DNA of 64,000 nt from Skeletonema tropicum (lineage: Eukaryota > Bacillariophyta > Thalassiosirophyceae > Thalassiosirales > Thalassiosiraceae). The notes under the pieces were generated by a model. That model was not told the DNA's origin and made no database searches. It worked only from the letters and a program-made list of their open reading frames with translations. Each line of letters begins with the position of its first letter. Position 1 is the first letter of the stretch. The translations under genes were made by a program, and so were the position numbers. Of the stretch, positions 26,011-37,200 are shown piece by piece. The stretch spans positions 1 to 64,000 of the forward strand of contig CM074141.1 of NCBI GenBank assembly GCA_037178625.1. Reading direction: 5' to 3'.

Positions 26011-28076
26011 GACATGAACATGGAATGATTAATGATTAGATTCGCAGCCTGTGTTTTAATTTGCGTGCAGTGTGCAGTTGGATGAGTAAATAGAAGTAAT
26101 TACATATTTACAATGGCGTGATACGTTACTTTTCATATATTTGAACATCATGTCATGTATCAAGACTCACTGCAGATATTTTATTGTATTGACACCGTTA
26201 AATTACTTAGGATAGCAACGAAGCGAAGCAAGGGCAAGGGGCCTCTCTCTCTTTTTTTTGATTGCAAAACTTCTTTATGTCGTGTAGGTAGATGTCAGAA
26301 GTTGTTCGGCGCGCCCTACTTAGTTGAGGAATCGTTTAGTTCAGTCTCTCAACAATCTTCTATATTATGTAAGTGGTGCCGCCCAGATGATTATGATGAT
26401 CGATAGTGTAGTTGGTACTTCTGATTGAATTCGCTTCTATCAGTCAATTAATTGTCCGCTGATGCATGTTGCATCATGCCGGTGTTCTTGCTTCGTTGTC
26501 GACAGCGTGCTTCGCCCAATTTTGCTGGGAGACTTTTTGGGACTTTTTGAGACGGGCATCTGTAATCTGTACCTATGGTAGGTACTGTAATAAGTAAGTA
26601 TCATGGGCCGTGGGTATCTTTCGTATTTTGAGGACTTGCAAAGCGGCACCATCTTTACTTTTTTGAATCACACAGCTCAAGCGGGGGCTCAACATCAACA
26701 TGAACATCATGACCATGGACCGTATGTATCTTGTCTCCTACGCGGCCAATGAAGGCGACAAGTGTCATTTTGGAAAGCTCTCGAGCAGCTCTATCGATTC
26801 GAGGTATAATGAGCTTGATTGGACAACTTTTCACAGATCGTCTCGGTTAAAAACGGGCCTAGAAAGTCATCAGCAGGGCCAGATCCGGCTTGACAGCCCG
26901 AATTTCACATGAAACGTCCGAATTTGACCAAAATAAATACAATATGACCACCGTTGGAAAGCTCTTTTCAATCCGAATCGATTGGTACCATCTTTACAAT
27001 CAAAATAACAACATGATAATCAATCATCATTCCATTCCACCACCACCGTCCTCCACATCCACCACCACATTCGTCACTACCAATCATCAACATCGGCGGT
27101 GGTGGAGTTTGGTATTGGTAGCAGCAGCGGTGGTGGTGGAATGACAAAAGACACTACAAACAACAATACTATCAGCCTTCCACCACCGCCGCAACTACCA
27201 TGATACCTACCAATACGATACCAAGTCCACCACCGCCACAGTCAATACTACTCAATCCACCACCACTGCTGCTGCCACCACCACCACCATCGACACTTAG
27301 CTGGCGGTGGTGTGGAAAGAGTGGAAGTATAATAATTCTTGTTGCGGCGGTAGTCGAGCGGAGCGAGACAGTGGAAGTCATTATTAACAACACCACCGGT
27401 GGCAACTGTCATTGACAAGCTGATCGTCAATACACTGTATTGAGCGAGTGCGAGCGGCAGCGAGGACGAGCTGTGTTTAATTGTATTGTTCGAATCGATA
27501 GAGCTTGGAATGACGATTCCAATGGTCGTGTCATTGTCGATTCTGATCAAAATTCGAATGAGAATCTGGAATGTCGATTTGGGGCGTCAAATTCGGATTC
27601 TAGGGGTCGATTTAGTTCATTACGATTGACAAAAGATCAATATTTGACGTTGATTATAGTACCAATCGATACAACTCATCGAGAGGATTCCAAAACGACA
27701 CTCATCGTCTTGATACGACCGCTGCAAGAGAAGTTAGAGAGGAAAAGGTTGATTTGGATATATCGGATTGCATTGGATTGGAGTACAAGGCAAGTAAAAG
27801 GAGAGAAGAACATTTTATTATGCAACTAGTGTATGAGAGCTTTCCAAAACACTACTAATCACATCCATACGATAAAAATACAAGCCAAGATATCAAAGGA
27901 GCTATCATTATTTAATGCTATAAAGTAAAGTCGCTTATCCTTATTTACTACACTATCTAAACCTGAACATCCGTCGCTATTTGGTTGATTGTCATATATA
28001 TTATATACATGTTGTAATGATCTCTCCAACACTCTCCACTCAACTCCTTGACAGTCTAGATTCGAGATCATCAACT

Positions 28077-28598
28077 TCATCCGTTGCCACTCATTCTACT
28101 CTCATATAAATCCCTACCTCCTCTCCCTTCATCTTCATCCCTTTCAGGCATCATGGTAATCAAATGTTCCCCATCTTCCATTTTATCATCATAGACAATT
28201 ACAAATCTTACTAGTCCATGCGGTGAGGTGAGAGTGGAGGCAACTTTTGCCTTGGTTTCGTAGGTACATTGACCACGTTTGGCGAGGAGGGCAACTGGTA
28301 CCCCGTGAGACGGTGTAATGTGAATTTTGTCGTCTGCAAACACTCGACGACGACGACGATCATCATCATCCGGATGATGAATCTCTGTAACTCCATGACA
28401 CAAGTGCATATCATCCGGCACGTACTGCAGTAGCGCTACGTATTGGAGATCGTATTCAAATTGTAGGCCAAAGTCAGCTGCGCGGGAGTGAAGTTGTTTG
28501 CCGGTTGTGGAGAGCGTGATTGTGGCGCGGACGGCAGTGGTTGTTAGCGAGAGGAGTAGGAGAAGGGGTTGGAATATTATGAAGAGTCGTTTCATCAT
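28077..28598 (-). CDS. Small secreted PA-domain protein, array copy 11
   Basis: A 173-residue copy with five Arg codons. It is the last copy of the array. The gene is complete although the unit carrying it is cut off about 1 kb upstream of its start. Confidence 0.75.
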   Translation of the reverse strand: MMKRLFIIFQPLLLLLSLTTTAVRATITLSTTGKQLHSRAADFGLQFEYDLQYVALLQYVPDDMHLCHGVTEIHHPDDDDRRRRRVFADDKIHITPSHGVPVALLAKRGQCTYETKAKVASTLTSPHGLVRFVIVYDDKMEDGEHLITMMPERDEDEGRGGRDLYESRMSGNG

Positions 28599-29631
28599 GA
28601 CATGAACATGGAATGATTAATGATTAGATTCGCAGCCTGTGTTTTAATTTGCGTGCAGTGTGCAGTTGGATGAGTAAATAGAAGTAATTACATATTTACA
28701 ATGGCGTGATACGTTACTTTTCATATATTTGAACATCATGTCATGTATCAAGACTCACTGCAGATATTTTATTGTATTGACACCGTTAAATTACTTAGGA
28801 TAGCAACGAAGCGAAGCAAGGGCAAGGGGCCTCTCTCTCTTTTTTTTGATTGCAAAACTTCTTTTTCCTTTATGTCGTGTAGATAGATGATGTCAGAAGT
28901 TGTTCGGCGCGCCCTACTTAGTTGAGGAATCGTTTAGTTCAGTCTCTCAACAATCTTCTATATTATGTAAGTGGTGCCGCCCAGATGATTATGATGATCG
29001 ATAGTGTAGTTGGTACTTCTGATTGAATTCGCTTCTATCAGTCAATTAATTGTCCGCTGATGCATGTTGCATCATGCCGGTGTTCTTGCTTCGTTGTCGA
29101 CAGCGTGCTTCGCGCTTCGCCCAATTTAATTTTGCTGGGAGACTTTTTGGGACTTTTTGAGACGGGCATCTGTAATCTGTACCTATGGTAGGTACTGTAA
29201 TAAGTAAGTATCATGGGCCGTGGGTATCTTTCGTATTTTGAGGACTTGCAAAGCGGCACCATCTTTACTTTTTTGAATCACACAGCTCAAGCGGGGGCTC
29301 AACATCAACATCAACATCATGACCATGGACCGTATGTATCTTGTCTCCTACGCGGCCAATGAAGGCGACAAGTGTCATTTTGGAAAGCTCTCGAGCAGCT
29401 CTATCGATTCGAGGTATAATGAGCTTGATTGGACAACTTTTCACAGATCGTCTCGGTTAAAAACGGGCCTAGAAAGTCATCAGCAGGGCCAGATCCGGCT
29501 TGACAGCCCGAATTTCACATGAAACGTCCGAATTTGACCAAAATAAATACAATATGACCACCGTTGGAAAGCTCTTTTCAATCCGAATCGATTGGTACCA
29601 TCTTTACAATCAAAATAACAACATGATAATC

Positions 29632-30342
29632 CCATCATTGATACAGAAATTGACCATCCTTCAGCATTCTATCAGCAGGCATATAGCAGCGTCGTCGACC
29701 CTTGTAGAAATGGCAGCAGCGATCCCCTCCCCATGCTGTAATTTCAAAATCTGCACAGCCACGGAAGATATTGCAAGCAAAATGAGCTCTGATGGGTACG
29801 ACGAAATATCACATTGATATTCTCCAACAACCAAATGGCAATAGAAACATTGCAAATGCACAGGCAAGCGTTCCCTATTCATCTCGAAGCATCGAGGCAA
29901 CTCTAAATTAATAAAGTATTGGATTGTCGCAGGTAATAATTGCTCCCCATCCATCGAAGATATACAAGATGGTCTCTTAGCGTAGAACTTGCCATTATCC
30001 GTAGAGGTAGTTTCGTAGCTCACAAGATGATGCAAAAGTATGTAGATGATTTGCAAAGCGATTGGAGTGCAGTTGGATGGAGCAGCTCCCCATGGCAAGA
30101 AGATGCGATGAAGTTGAGTACTACTTCCAAAGAGGACACTGGTGATGAACGGCAAAACCAGAAAGGTGTATGTCCATTGGACTCGATGGATGTGACGAAT
30201 ATCTTGTTGCGGACTTCCAATAATCAAATCATCTTGATGAAGGCAATGGCGGCGGGGGCAGACAGCGTAATGGGGAGCTCTTCAATCGGGACAATTACAA
30301 AGGGAGTCCTTGCTTTCAGCGCTCGCTCTCGCTCAGCTATTA
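29632..30342. other. Array-flanking segment, no convincing gene
   Basis: A minus-strand open frame at 29661-30227 begins with TTG rather than ATG and has no recognisable domain. Another minus-strand frame ending with a TGA at about 29638 is Cys- and Arg-rich and could be a terminal exon, but I could not link it to an upstream exon. The first 19 bases recur at 33268-33286. Confidence 0.4.
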
Positions 30343-30571
30343 TGTACAGGGAACAGGGAGTGCCGCAAACAAAACTCCTCGGGGGGTCTAAAATTTGGCT
30401 AGTCTGCTCTAGGGGGGTCTAACATTATCTAGTAGGTAAGTGCTAGTAGAAATCGCGAGGGAGGTCTAAATATTTTGGCTAGGCTGTGATTTGGAGGGGG
30501 GGTTTAAGCCGATCAGGGATCAGGGGGGTTGAGTTCGCGGTTCGCGGCACCTACCTGCACCTCCCTGTACA
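30343..30571. mobile_element. G-rich MITE-like element with imperfect TIRs
   Basis: The ends TGTACAGGGA...GTGCCGC (30343-30368) and GCGGCAC...TCCCTGTACA (30544-30571) are imperfect inverted repeats. The 229-bp interior repeats GGGGGGTCTAA or close variants three times and has several runs of four to seven G on the plus strand. No coding capacity or clear target-site duplication was seen. Class unknown. Confidence 0.5.
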
Positions 30572-30884
30572 GAATCTTGGCTTGCTTCAACAACAGCTGA
30601 CAGCTTCAATCAAGCATGCAACCATGAGAACGAAAGGAAAAGCAAAAACATAATGATAGTGCGGTGCTGCCTCTCTATCACCAGAAAACCTTGATTTACT
30701 TCTGTTGCTCAAGCGGTGGGATTGAAAGAGGTGATGATCAATACTTTGATTATCAACGCAATCGATCTGTGAAGGTTGGTAACAATAACAAAGGTTCATA
30801 GACTAGAAGTAGATAGTCATCAAAATTAGAGTAAGTAGATACTAATTACTATTTTACATTTTAACACTTTACATCATCAAAGCT

Positions 30885-32279
30885 TCAAAAACTGTCTAGA
30901 CTGTGCAGACTTTTGTCCCATTTCTCTCCTTCTATGCGTACAAACTCTTCATAAGACATATTATCAGTGGTGACTGATGTCTCAGACTCTGACAGATTTC
31001 GCAAGACGTTTTTCTTGGGCTTGAAAGAAGAATTGAGTGACGAACGGAAGTTCTGCATCCCTCTTCTGGACGGAAGACGGGAAGGAGTGTTGAGGCTTTT
31101 GGTAAGTCTTGAATCACCCACATTCTCACCGTTGCAATACGCTACCCCCTTGGCAGTGCATTCATTGAGAACTTTACACATCTCACTCATCTTCGGACGG
31201 GCCCAAAGATCTCTTGATAAGCCGCTCTTGATAATATCTTGAATTGGTTGGGGCCATTTTTGATTTATGGTAAGGCAAGTGCATTCAACTTTGGACAAGG
31301 CCCTCTCGAGATCTTTTCTATTCTTGTACTTGGCAAATGGCTTCTTCAGACTCAAAATCTCCCATAATACTACAGAAAACGAATATACATCCGCCTTGAG
31401 GTTATAGGGATCATGAAAGATAACTTCAGGAGAAGTATACCTTGGTGTTCCTGAGCCACTCATCTCATGTACGTCTTTGTAGTGATCTCCACCCTGTGGC
31501 ATGAATCTGGACAGACCAAAGTCAAACAATTTGAGGTTGCCATGCCGATCGAGACCAACATTATCTGGTTTAAGATCTCGGAAGATGACTCCCTGCTTAT
31601 GCAAACAATCAACAGCACTGGCGAGAGAAGCAGCTACACGTAGCCGACTGTGGATGGATCTTTCTTCGTCCAATGGTCCCTTGTCTACTGGCCTGGTGTT
31701 GAAGCTACTGCGCAAAGAAGTGAATGACCTTGCTGGATTGAAAGAGTTCTTAGCCCACCCATCTAGTTTGTCCTGCAAAGTACAATCTAGCTTCTCCAAG
31801 ATGATGAAGAACTCCGATGCACCTTTCAGAAAAGCGTTATGACGACTGTCTACTACGCCATGAAGCTTGATGATGTTTGGGTGATTTAGAGCTGCTAACA
31901 CCTCAGTTTCACGGATGATATCTTGAGCTGCGAGGTGAAAGTGATCCTCGTCATCCTCCAACTTGTCCTTGAGGGACTTCATAACGTACTTGGCACCATT
32001 CCTTACGGACCTGGCGATTGCTTCTCTCTTCTTGACTTGCTCCTTGGTGTATTTCTTGGATGATTTGGGAGAAAGATCAAAGTCCTGGATGTCGTACACG
32101 TTCGAGAATGACCCCGCTCCCACTCTTCGGCCAAGGATGATCTCATCTTTCTGAAATGGTGCGACCGAGTCCAGAGGCGAATGACCATATGTGTCGCGGA
32201 AGTCATCACTGCTTCGACGTGCGAGGTCTCTAGCCATGAGACGCTTATCGCAGATGATGGAGTCGACTAACAAAGTCAT
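30885..32279 (-). CDS. Serine/threonine protein kinase
   Basis: Protein kinase domain with most hallmark motifs. Numbered from the first upstream in-frame codon at 32324, these are the glycine loop GAGSFSNVY (69-77), Lys116 in YVMKSL, FRDLKPDN (248-255, Phe replacing the usual His or Tyr of HRD), DFG (268-270), SPE (298-300), Asp312 and WARP (374-377). The basic insert 190-220 and the C-terminal tail rich in Ser and Arg are outside the core. The frame is open to 32324, but that codon is GTG. The first ATG is at 32279, giving 464 residues, and a spliced upstream exon is possible. The style resembles the TKL/LISK-like kinases common in stramenopiles. Substrate and pathway unknown. Confidence 0.9.
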   Translation of the reverse strand: MTLLVDSIICDKRLMARDLARRSSDDFRDTYGHSPLDSVAPFQKDEIILGRRVGAGSFSNVYDIQDFDLSPKSSKKYTKEQVKKREAIARSVRNGAKYVMKSLKDKLEDDEDHFHLAAQDIIRETEVLAALNHPNIIKLHGVVDSRHNAFLKGASEFFIILEKLDCTLQDKLDGWAKNSFNPARSFTSLRSSFNTRPVDKGPLDEERSIHSRLRVAASLASAVDCLHKQGVIFRDLKPDNVGLDRHGNLKLFDFGLSRFMPQGGDHYKDVHEMSGSGTPRYTSPEVIFHDPYNLKADVYSFSVVLWEILSLKKPFAKYKNRKDLERALSKVECTCLTINQKWPQPIQDIIKSGLSRDLWARPKMSEMCKVLNECTAKGVAYCNGENVGDSRLTKSLNTPSRLPSRRGMQNFRSSLNSSFKPKKNVLRNLSESETSVTTDNMSYEEFVRIEGEKWDKSLHSLDSF

Positions 32280-32324
32280 GATTTCGTCGTTTTGCTTCTT
32301 GCTATCTTCCTCTATTATGTTCAC

Positions 32325-33888
32325 TTGGTGGCTACCTTTAGGCTTTGGAGTGCGTGGAGAGTATATGCAGGTTTCAGGCTTTCAAGGCAAGAGGGAGAAT
32401 AAATCACAGGTTTTTATGATAACAATTGTTTATTGTTTGCTGCACAACCCTTGCTCAACGCCGCAACGAGCCATCATCGTCAAGACACCGCGAAGACCTC
32501 GCGAAGACCATCAAGATCTGGGATCTGAAATCTTCTGGATGCATTGCAACCGGTTTCCAACTTGTCTTCGACCATTTTAGCAACGATATCCAACTTTGTA
32601 CGTAGGAATTATATTATTGGATGATAGAACTTGGGACTAGAACAGTCAGTGGCAGTTGACAAGGTCCTGCACTGGAAGTCACGATGCTCAATGGTTGTGA
32701 AAAATCACAGCAAGCGAGATGTAAGAACCATCGATCTTACGGAACTTGTGAGTGTTGTGAGCAAATCCATCAACTCTTGAATAACTAGCATCTCGGCAGA
32801 TATCGCTTCATTATCTATCGTCGCGGATAAAACAATCGTCGAAAGAAGAGGATCTCCCCACACAGCGAGAGAATTGGCATGAAGATGATTAGTGGATGTA
32901 GATTGTTGTGTCGATGGAATGATACGATGACGCTGAGACAACATAAAACCCCGTTCCATAACATGGAATAGATGTGGATGACTGTTTCACAACATCCATA
33001 TCAATGGGTGATACATGATAAAAGAACTTCCCTCCGCACCAAATATAGACACGGTATGTTGTGTAGACTTGAGCATGTCAAGAATAGACAGAACTGGGCA
33101 CACACCCTTGATCACGGAATCAAAAAATGTCATCCCCATGAAGTAGTCGGAATCGATCCAGTACATGACATCCAGCAGCGGTGATACCAGAGCAGACTTG
33201 AGTGTAGAAATCCTCTTGAGTATGTTAACTCCACATGAATACAGAGACATTTTCCATAACCCTCCCCATCATTGATACAGAAAGCAGCACCGCAGTTTTG
33301 GTGGCATTGCAACAAAGTGACGAAGGCGATAATGTGAAGTCTGAAGGTGCTGCATTATCATCCTCCAGGGTTGGGACCAAGGGCAGTGGGTGTTTGTTTC
33401 GTGCTGCCTCATGGGTAACAGCTGCTGTTGACTGCGAACGTGATGGCCCGGTGGTGCAGCACTAGCTGAATAATCTCTCTTACCGTTGGCGTTTATCATC
33501 TTGTAGATTAGTGCTCAAATATTATGATCACTTGGGAGATATCAAAAGTGAAAGTGATCATCATCAAGAGAGTCGACGAAGACCAAGATCAGTCCAACAG
33601 GCAAGGTAGTAGTCACAATTCGAATTTCGATGAGATGACTGGTGCAGAGGAACAGCAGCTTGACTCACTCCTTGCTGTTCTTCCTTTGGGAGCATCAAAT
33701 CCATGTCGAAGTAAAAATTATGAGCCGAGCAAGCATTTTAGTGCATAACACAATATCATGATTGGTCTGGAGCTGGAGCAACACAGTACAGGCAGAATGC
33801 AGTGAAAAATAAGGATTTGACAGGCAGAAGTTACAGTGAAAAAAAAATTATCCAGGATATTTCGATTTGAGGGGCCGAACAGCTGTAC
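32325..33888. other. Intergenic stretch without a supported gene
   Basis: Several minus-strand open frames of 60-90 codons (32705-32959, 32987-33250, 33269-33499) lie end to end in different frames with no recognised domain. They could be exons of one decayed or unrecognised gene. A small plus-strand ORF at 33524-33748 starts with ATG and is acidic, with no recognisable domain. The string TTGTACGTAGGAATTAT at 32596-32612 recurs at 55234. Confidence 0.4.
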
Positions 33889-34075
33889 TGTTAGACCCAA
33901 AAGAACAAATCTGCCATTTAGCCAAATGGCGGTAACCAAGTGCGCCATTTAGCCAAATGGCAGAAATGACACAACCAAAAGACCAAATCGGACAAAATCC
34001 ATCAAATCGGATACATTTGGCTTAAATGCTATGCCACCACCACCAATAGACCAAATGCCCCGTAGCTCGGGCCTT
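33889..34075 (+). repeat. Left terminal inverted repeat of the Ginger element
   Basis: Contains two copies of GCCATTTAGCCAAATGGC, itself nearly palindromic, about 34 bp apart. The right end has only one such copy. Further inside, GGATACATTTGGC and ACCAATAGACC match the right end in inverted orientation with small differences. Confidence 0.8.
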
Positions 34076-34212
34076 GGGTATTTTATCTGCCTCCTCCGTG
34101 GGCACATCTGAAAAAGATAGAGAAGCCCTCTCACAGCCACTAATTTAGAATACAATGTTTGTGCTCTTTATTCCGTATCACGCACAACACAACTCTTCAT
34201 AAATCCTCTTAC

Positions 34213-37200
34213 ATGATGGAGAAGATCCCGTCAGACACCAAGTTGGCTGCAGCGGAGACAGCGGCAGCTCCTGACCCTCTTTTGCCTGCACTGCCTCATT
34301 TGCCTGCACTGCCCGCCACAGCATCGTCTGATACCGTTTTGACAGGAGATGGAACAGTACGTTCCAACAGCTCGAAAAGTAATGTTTTGTCCGAACCAGC
34401 TATGATGGCAGCGAAAAAGAAATTCTATGAGCTACTCGAAGTCGGGTTAAGTGAAAAGAAGAGGCGGACGGAAATGGTTACAGAACAAGAATATGATGAT
34501 ATTTGTACAGTGTTGCAGGGATGGGTGGTTGGAGTGCGGCATTCACCATTGCACACTAAATGGAATCAAAACTACACCCTATCGGACAACACGACACGCT
34601 CGACAGCACTCCGATGGACGAAAAATAACAAAAACCTAAGAGTTGCAACAAAGGAACAAATATTTGCAATCATTATGAATACTCATATTGAGTCAGGTCA
34701 TGGGATAGATTCACGAAGGATCCATCAACTCATTTCAAAGACTTGGTATGGCATCACAAGAGAAGATGTTGAATTGGCCGTGGGTTTATGTCCCATTTGC
34801 ATTGCATCTCAAACTAGGAAGATTACCGCCAAACAAAAGCCCCTAAAAATGATATTATCAGTAACTGTAGGGAAGCGAGCGCAGATGGATTTGATCGACA
34901 TGACATCACAGCAGGACCCAGGCGGCTACTGTTGGATCCTTCGCCTAGTTGACCACCATAGCGGGTTTGGAGCAACGAAGCCTTTGAAATCAAAGACATC
35001 AAAGGAATGTGCGATTGCTATTATTGAGATCCTCTCCTTCTTCCCAGACTTTGACATTCTCCAATCTGACAACGGCGGAGAGTTTCTTGGAGAGACGGTG
35101 AAGTATGTAAACGAGTAAGTCACTTGCTACAATGAAATTATATTTGTTTCGCCTTGACTTCATCAACTCATTTAGTCTTTCCTCTTTGCAGACATTTTCA
35201 AGAGACGCACATCGTGAGAGGTAGGAGCAGGCATCCGCAGTCGCAAGGTAAAATCGAGCGTGGTAATGCTCCATTCAAGACATCACTGCAAAGTTGGATG
35301 CAGGAGACTGGAAGTACATGTTGGGCCGAAACAGGAATATACATCGTACAGCGCCGCATCAACAAACGCTGCTCCCGGTCTAAAGGCGGTTACTCTCCAT
35401 ATGAAGTGTTCTATGGAAAGAAGAAGGGCAACTGTCCAGCAGATATTTTGGGCAAGGATGTGTTGGAGCAGTGCCTTACTGAAGATGGTCTTCAGGCTGC
35501 TCTCGATTTTGTGAACGAGGAACACGCAATGGAAGATAAGTTATCTCCTAACTTTAATGACAGAATTCTAGCAGTAATCCAGGAAGCAGATGCCTCTGCG
35601 ATGGCAAGAGAAGGATATGCGGGGGAGGAGGAGTCAATGAAGCCTGCCGCTGTGGAAGCATGTGCAATGATGGCAGTAGGAGGCACAGAAGCAGAGGGCC
35701 CGATGAAGTTGGAAGCCAAAGCTGTGGATGCTGTTGCAATGGCAGGAGAAGTACTGGAGACTGTTGCTGTCAGAACGAGCAATGAAGGAGATGAAGAGCC
35801 GGTTATCCTTGACCTTCTACCAGCTACAAAAGAGGAATCCACCAATGTCAAAAGTTCAGAGGATAAGCACATCACCTCAACTCCAACAAAAGCTTCAATC
35901 CATCACGAAAGTGACACGCCCGAGAGAGGTGTAATCAGGGCAGCAGTTGCTGCAGCACAAAGAAAGCAAGCTATTGCTGTCAACAAGAAACGCAGATGTA
36001 GTACATATGTTGAGGAACTCCGAGTAGGAGATGTGTGCACAATCCAAGTGGAAGGCAACACGAGGGCTGCCACAGATCACCCAAATCTCCATGATAACAA
36101 AGTGCAAGCAACCAAAGAGCAACAGCGGTATAAGGAGTTACCAAGTTGCTTCTCGAGACGGACATTTGAAGGGCTGGTATCCAAGAGAGAATCTTGACTT
36201 TATGCCAAATTGGAATGCGGATATTGCTGGAATTGATATCGACAGGAACGGATTCAGGAGTGCTCTAACTATTGCCACGGCAAGTGCACTGTATAACAAA
36301 AGTGGAGGAGCTACGACTTGTAAGTGTAAAAGTGATTGTGCCAAAAGTAGTCGATGTAAGTGCAAGCAGGTTGGAAACTATTGCACCTCAAAATGCCATG
36401 GTGGAAGAGGCAGAAATGAGAAATGTACAAATTGCAAGCCTGCGGCCGCAGATGTGCCCAACAACCCACATTCTTCTGCTTCGTTCGTTAACGCTCTGGA
36501 TGTGGAGTTATGTCAGCCTACATCTGACTCACGGCAGGGACCGTGTGCTGGTCAAAAGAAGCGCAGTCAAGAGGAGACTACGACGGTTGATGTTGACATC
36601 TACAGCTGTAGCGATGGCAACTATAGTTGCGCATCATCAAATACAAAGGAGAAGATACAATCTGCAAAGCGCAGACGAAAGAAGTGCACTTTGGAGGAGG
36701 AGACAATGATTGAAGTGCGTGGCGGTAATCCTGGCGAATACGAAGACAAAGTTTTTGCTGACACTCACGCACCGACTCCAGACAATGAGAAGAAGCCTGC
36801 TGCTAAGCAGGTTCTGGACAACAAGTCAGCAGTCGGCGAAGTGGTGAATCTAGCAGCGAAGCAAAGCAGTAAAGAGAAAGAAGCAGTGAAAGAGACACAA
36901 CACACTGCAGCCAAGTGTGACAGCTGGGGCGAGCCATACCCCTACCAAGAACTCCGGGCAGGTTGCGTCCTGAAATATTATCACCCCATCGCTGTGGCTG
37001 GCACTCCAAGTGCACTTAGGGTGGCAACAGTAATTGAACTCAAACCATCTAGTTATGATGCTGAAGAGTTCACCTTGGTCATGGATAATATGGATATCCT
37101 GGAGTCTTCCCATCCAGCTCAAATCGTCAAACATGTTGTCAATGGAGAATTGGTTGATTGCGAGCAGAGTGGATTTAGAGAGATCAACGATTATGAAATT

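Larger units (their letters stand above)
1..29631. repeat. Tandem array of eleven 2.6-3.0 kb units
   Basis: Eleven direct copies follow each other without spacers. Using the string AATGGTCGTGTCATTG as phase marker, units start at 1, 2609, 5199, 7798, 10781, 13775, 16748, 19756, 22360, 24939 and 27521. Lengths are 2608, 2590, 2599, 2983, 2994, 2973, 3008, 2604, 2579 and 2582, with a last unit truncated at about 29631. The array begins before the window, because position 1 is already inside homology. Each unit holds a PA-domain gene on the minus strand and a CCA/GGT-rich segment. Units 4-7 carry an additional block. Units 9 and 10 differ in length by exactly one GGT triplet, so they are very recent duplicates. 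The array stops abruptly inside unit 11, just before the CCA/GGT-rich segment. Confidence 0.98.

Noticed and set aside
1..29631. Array as integrated concatemers of a small circular virus or plasmid
   Set aside because: No replication protein or capsid gene is present in the unit. The only supported gene is a eukaryote-like secreted PA protein.
29661..30227. A 188-codon minus-strand ORF
   Set aside because: Starts with TTG, has no domain, and overlaps a 160-codon ORF on the other strand. Kept only as an unresolved segment.
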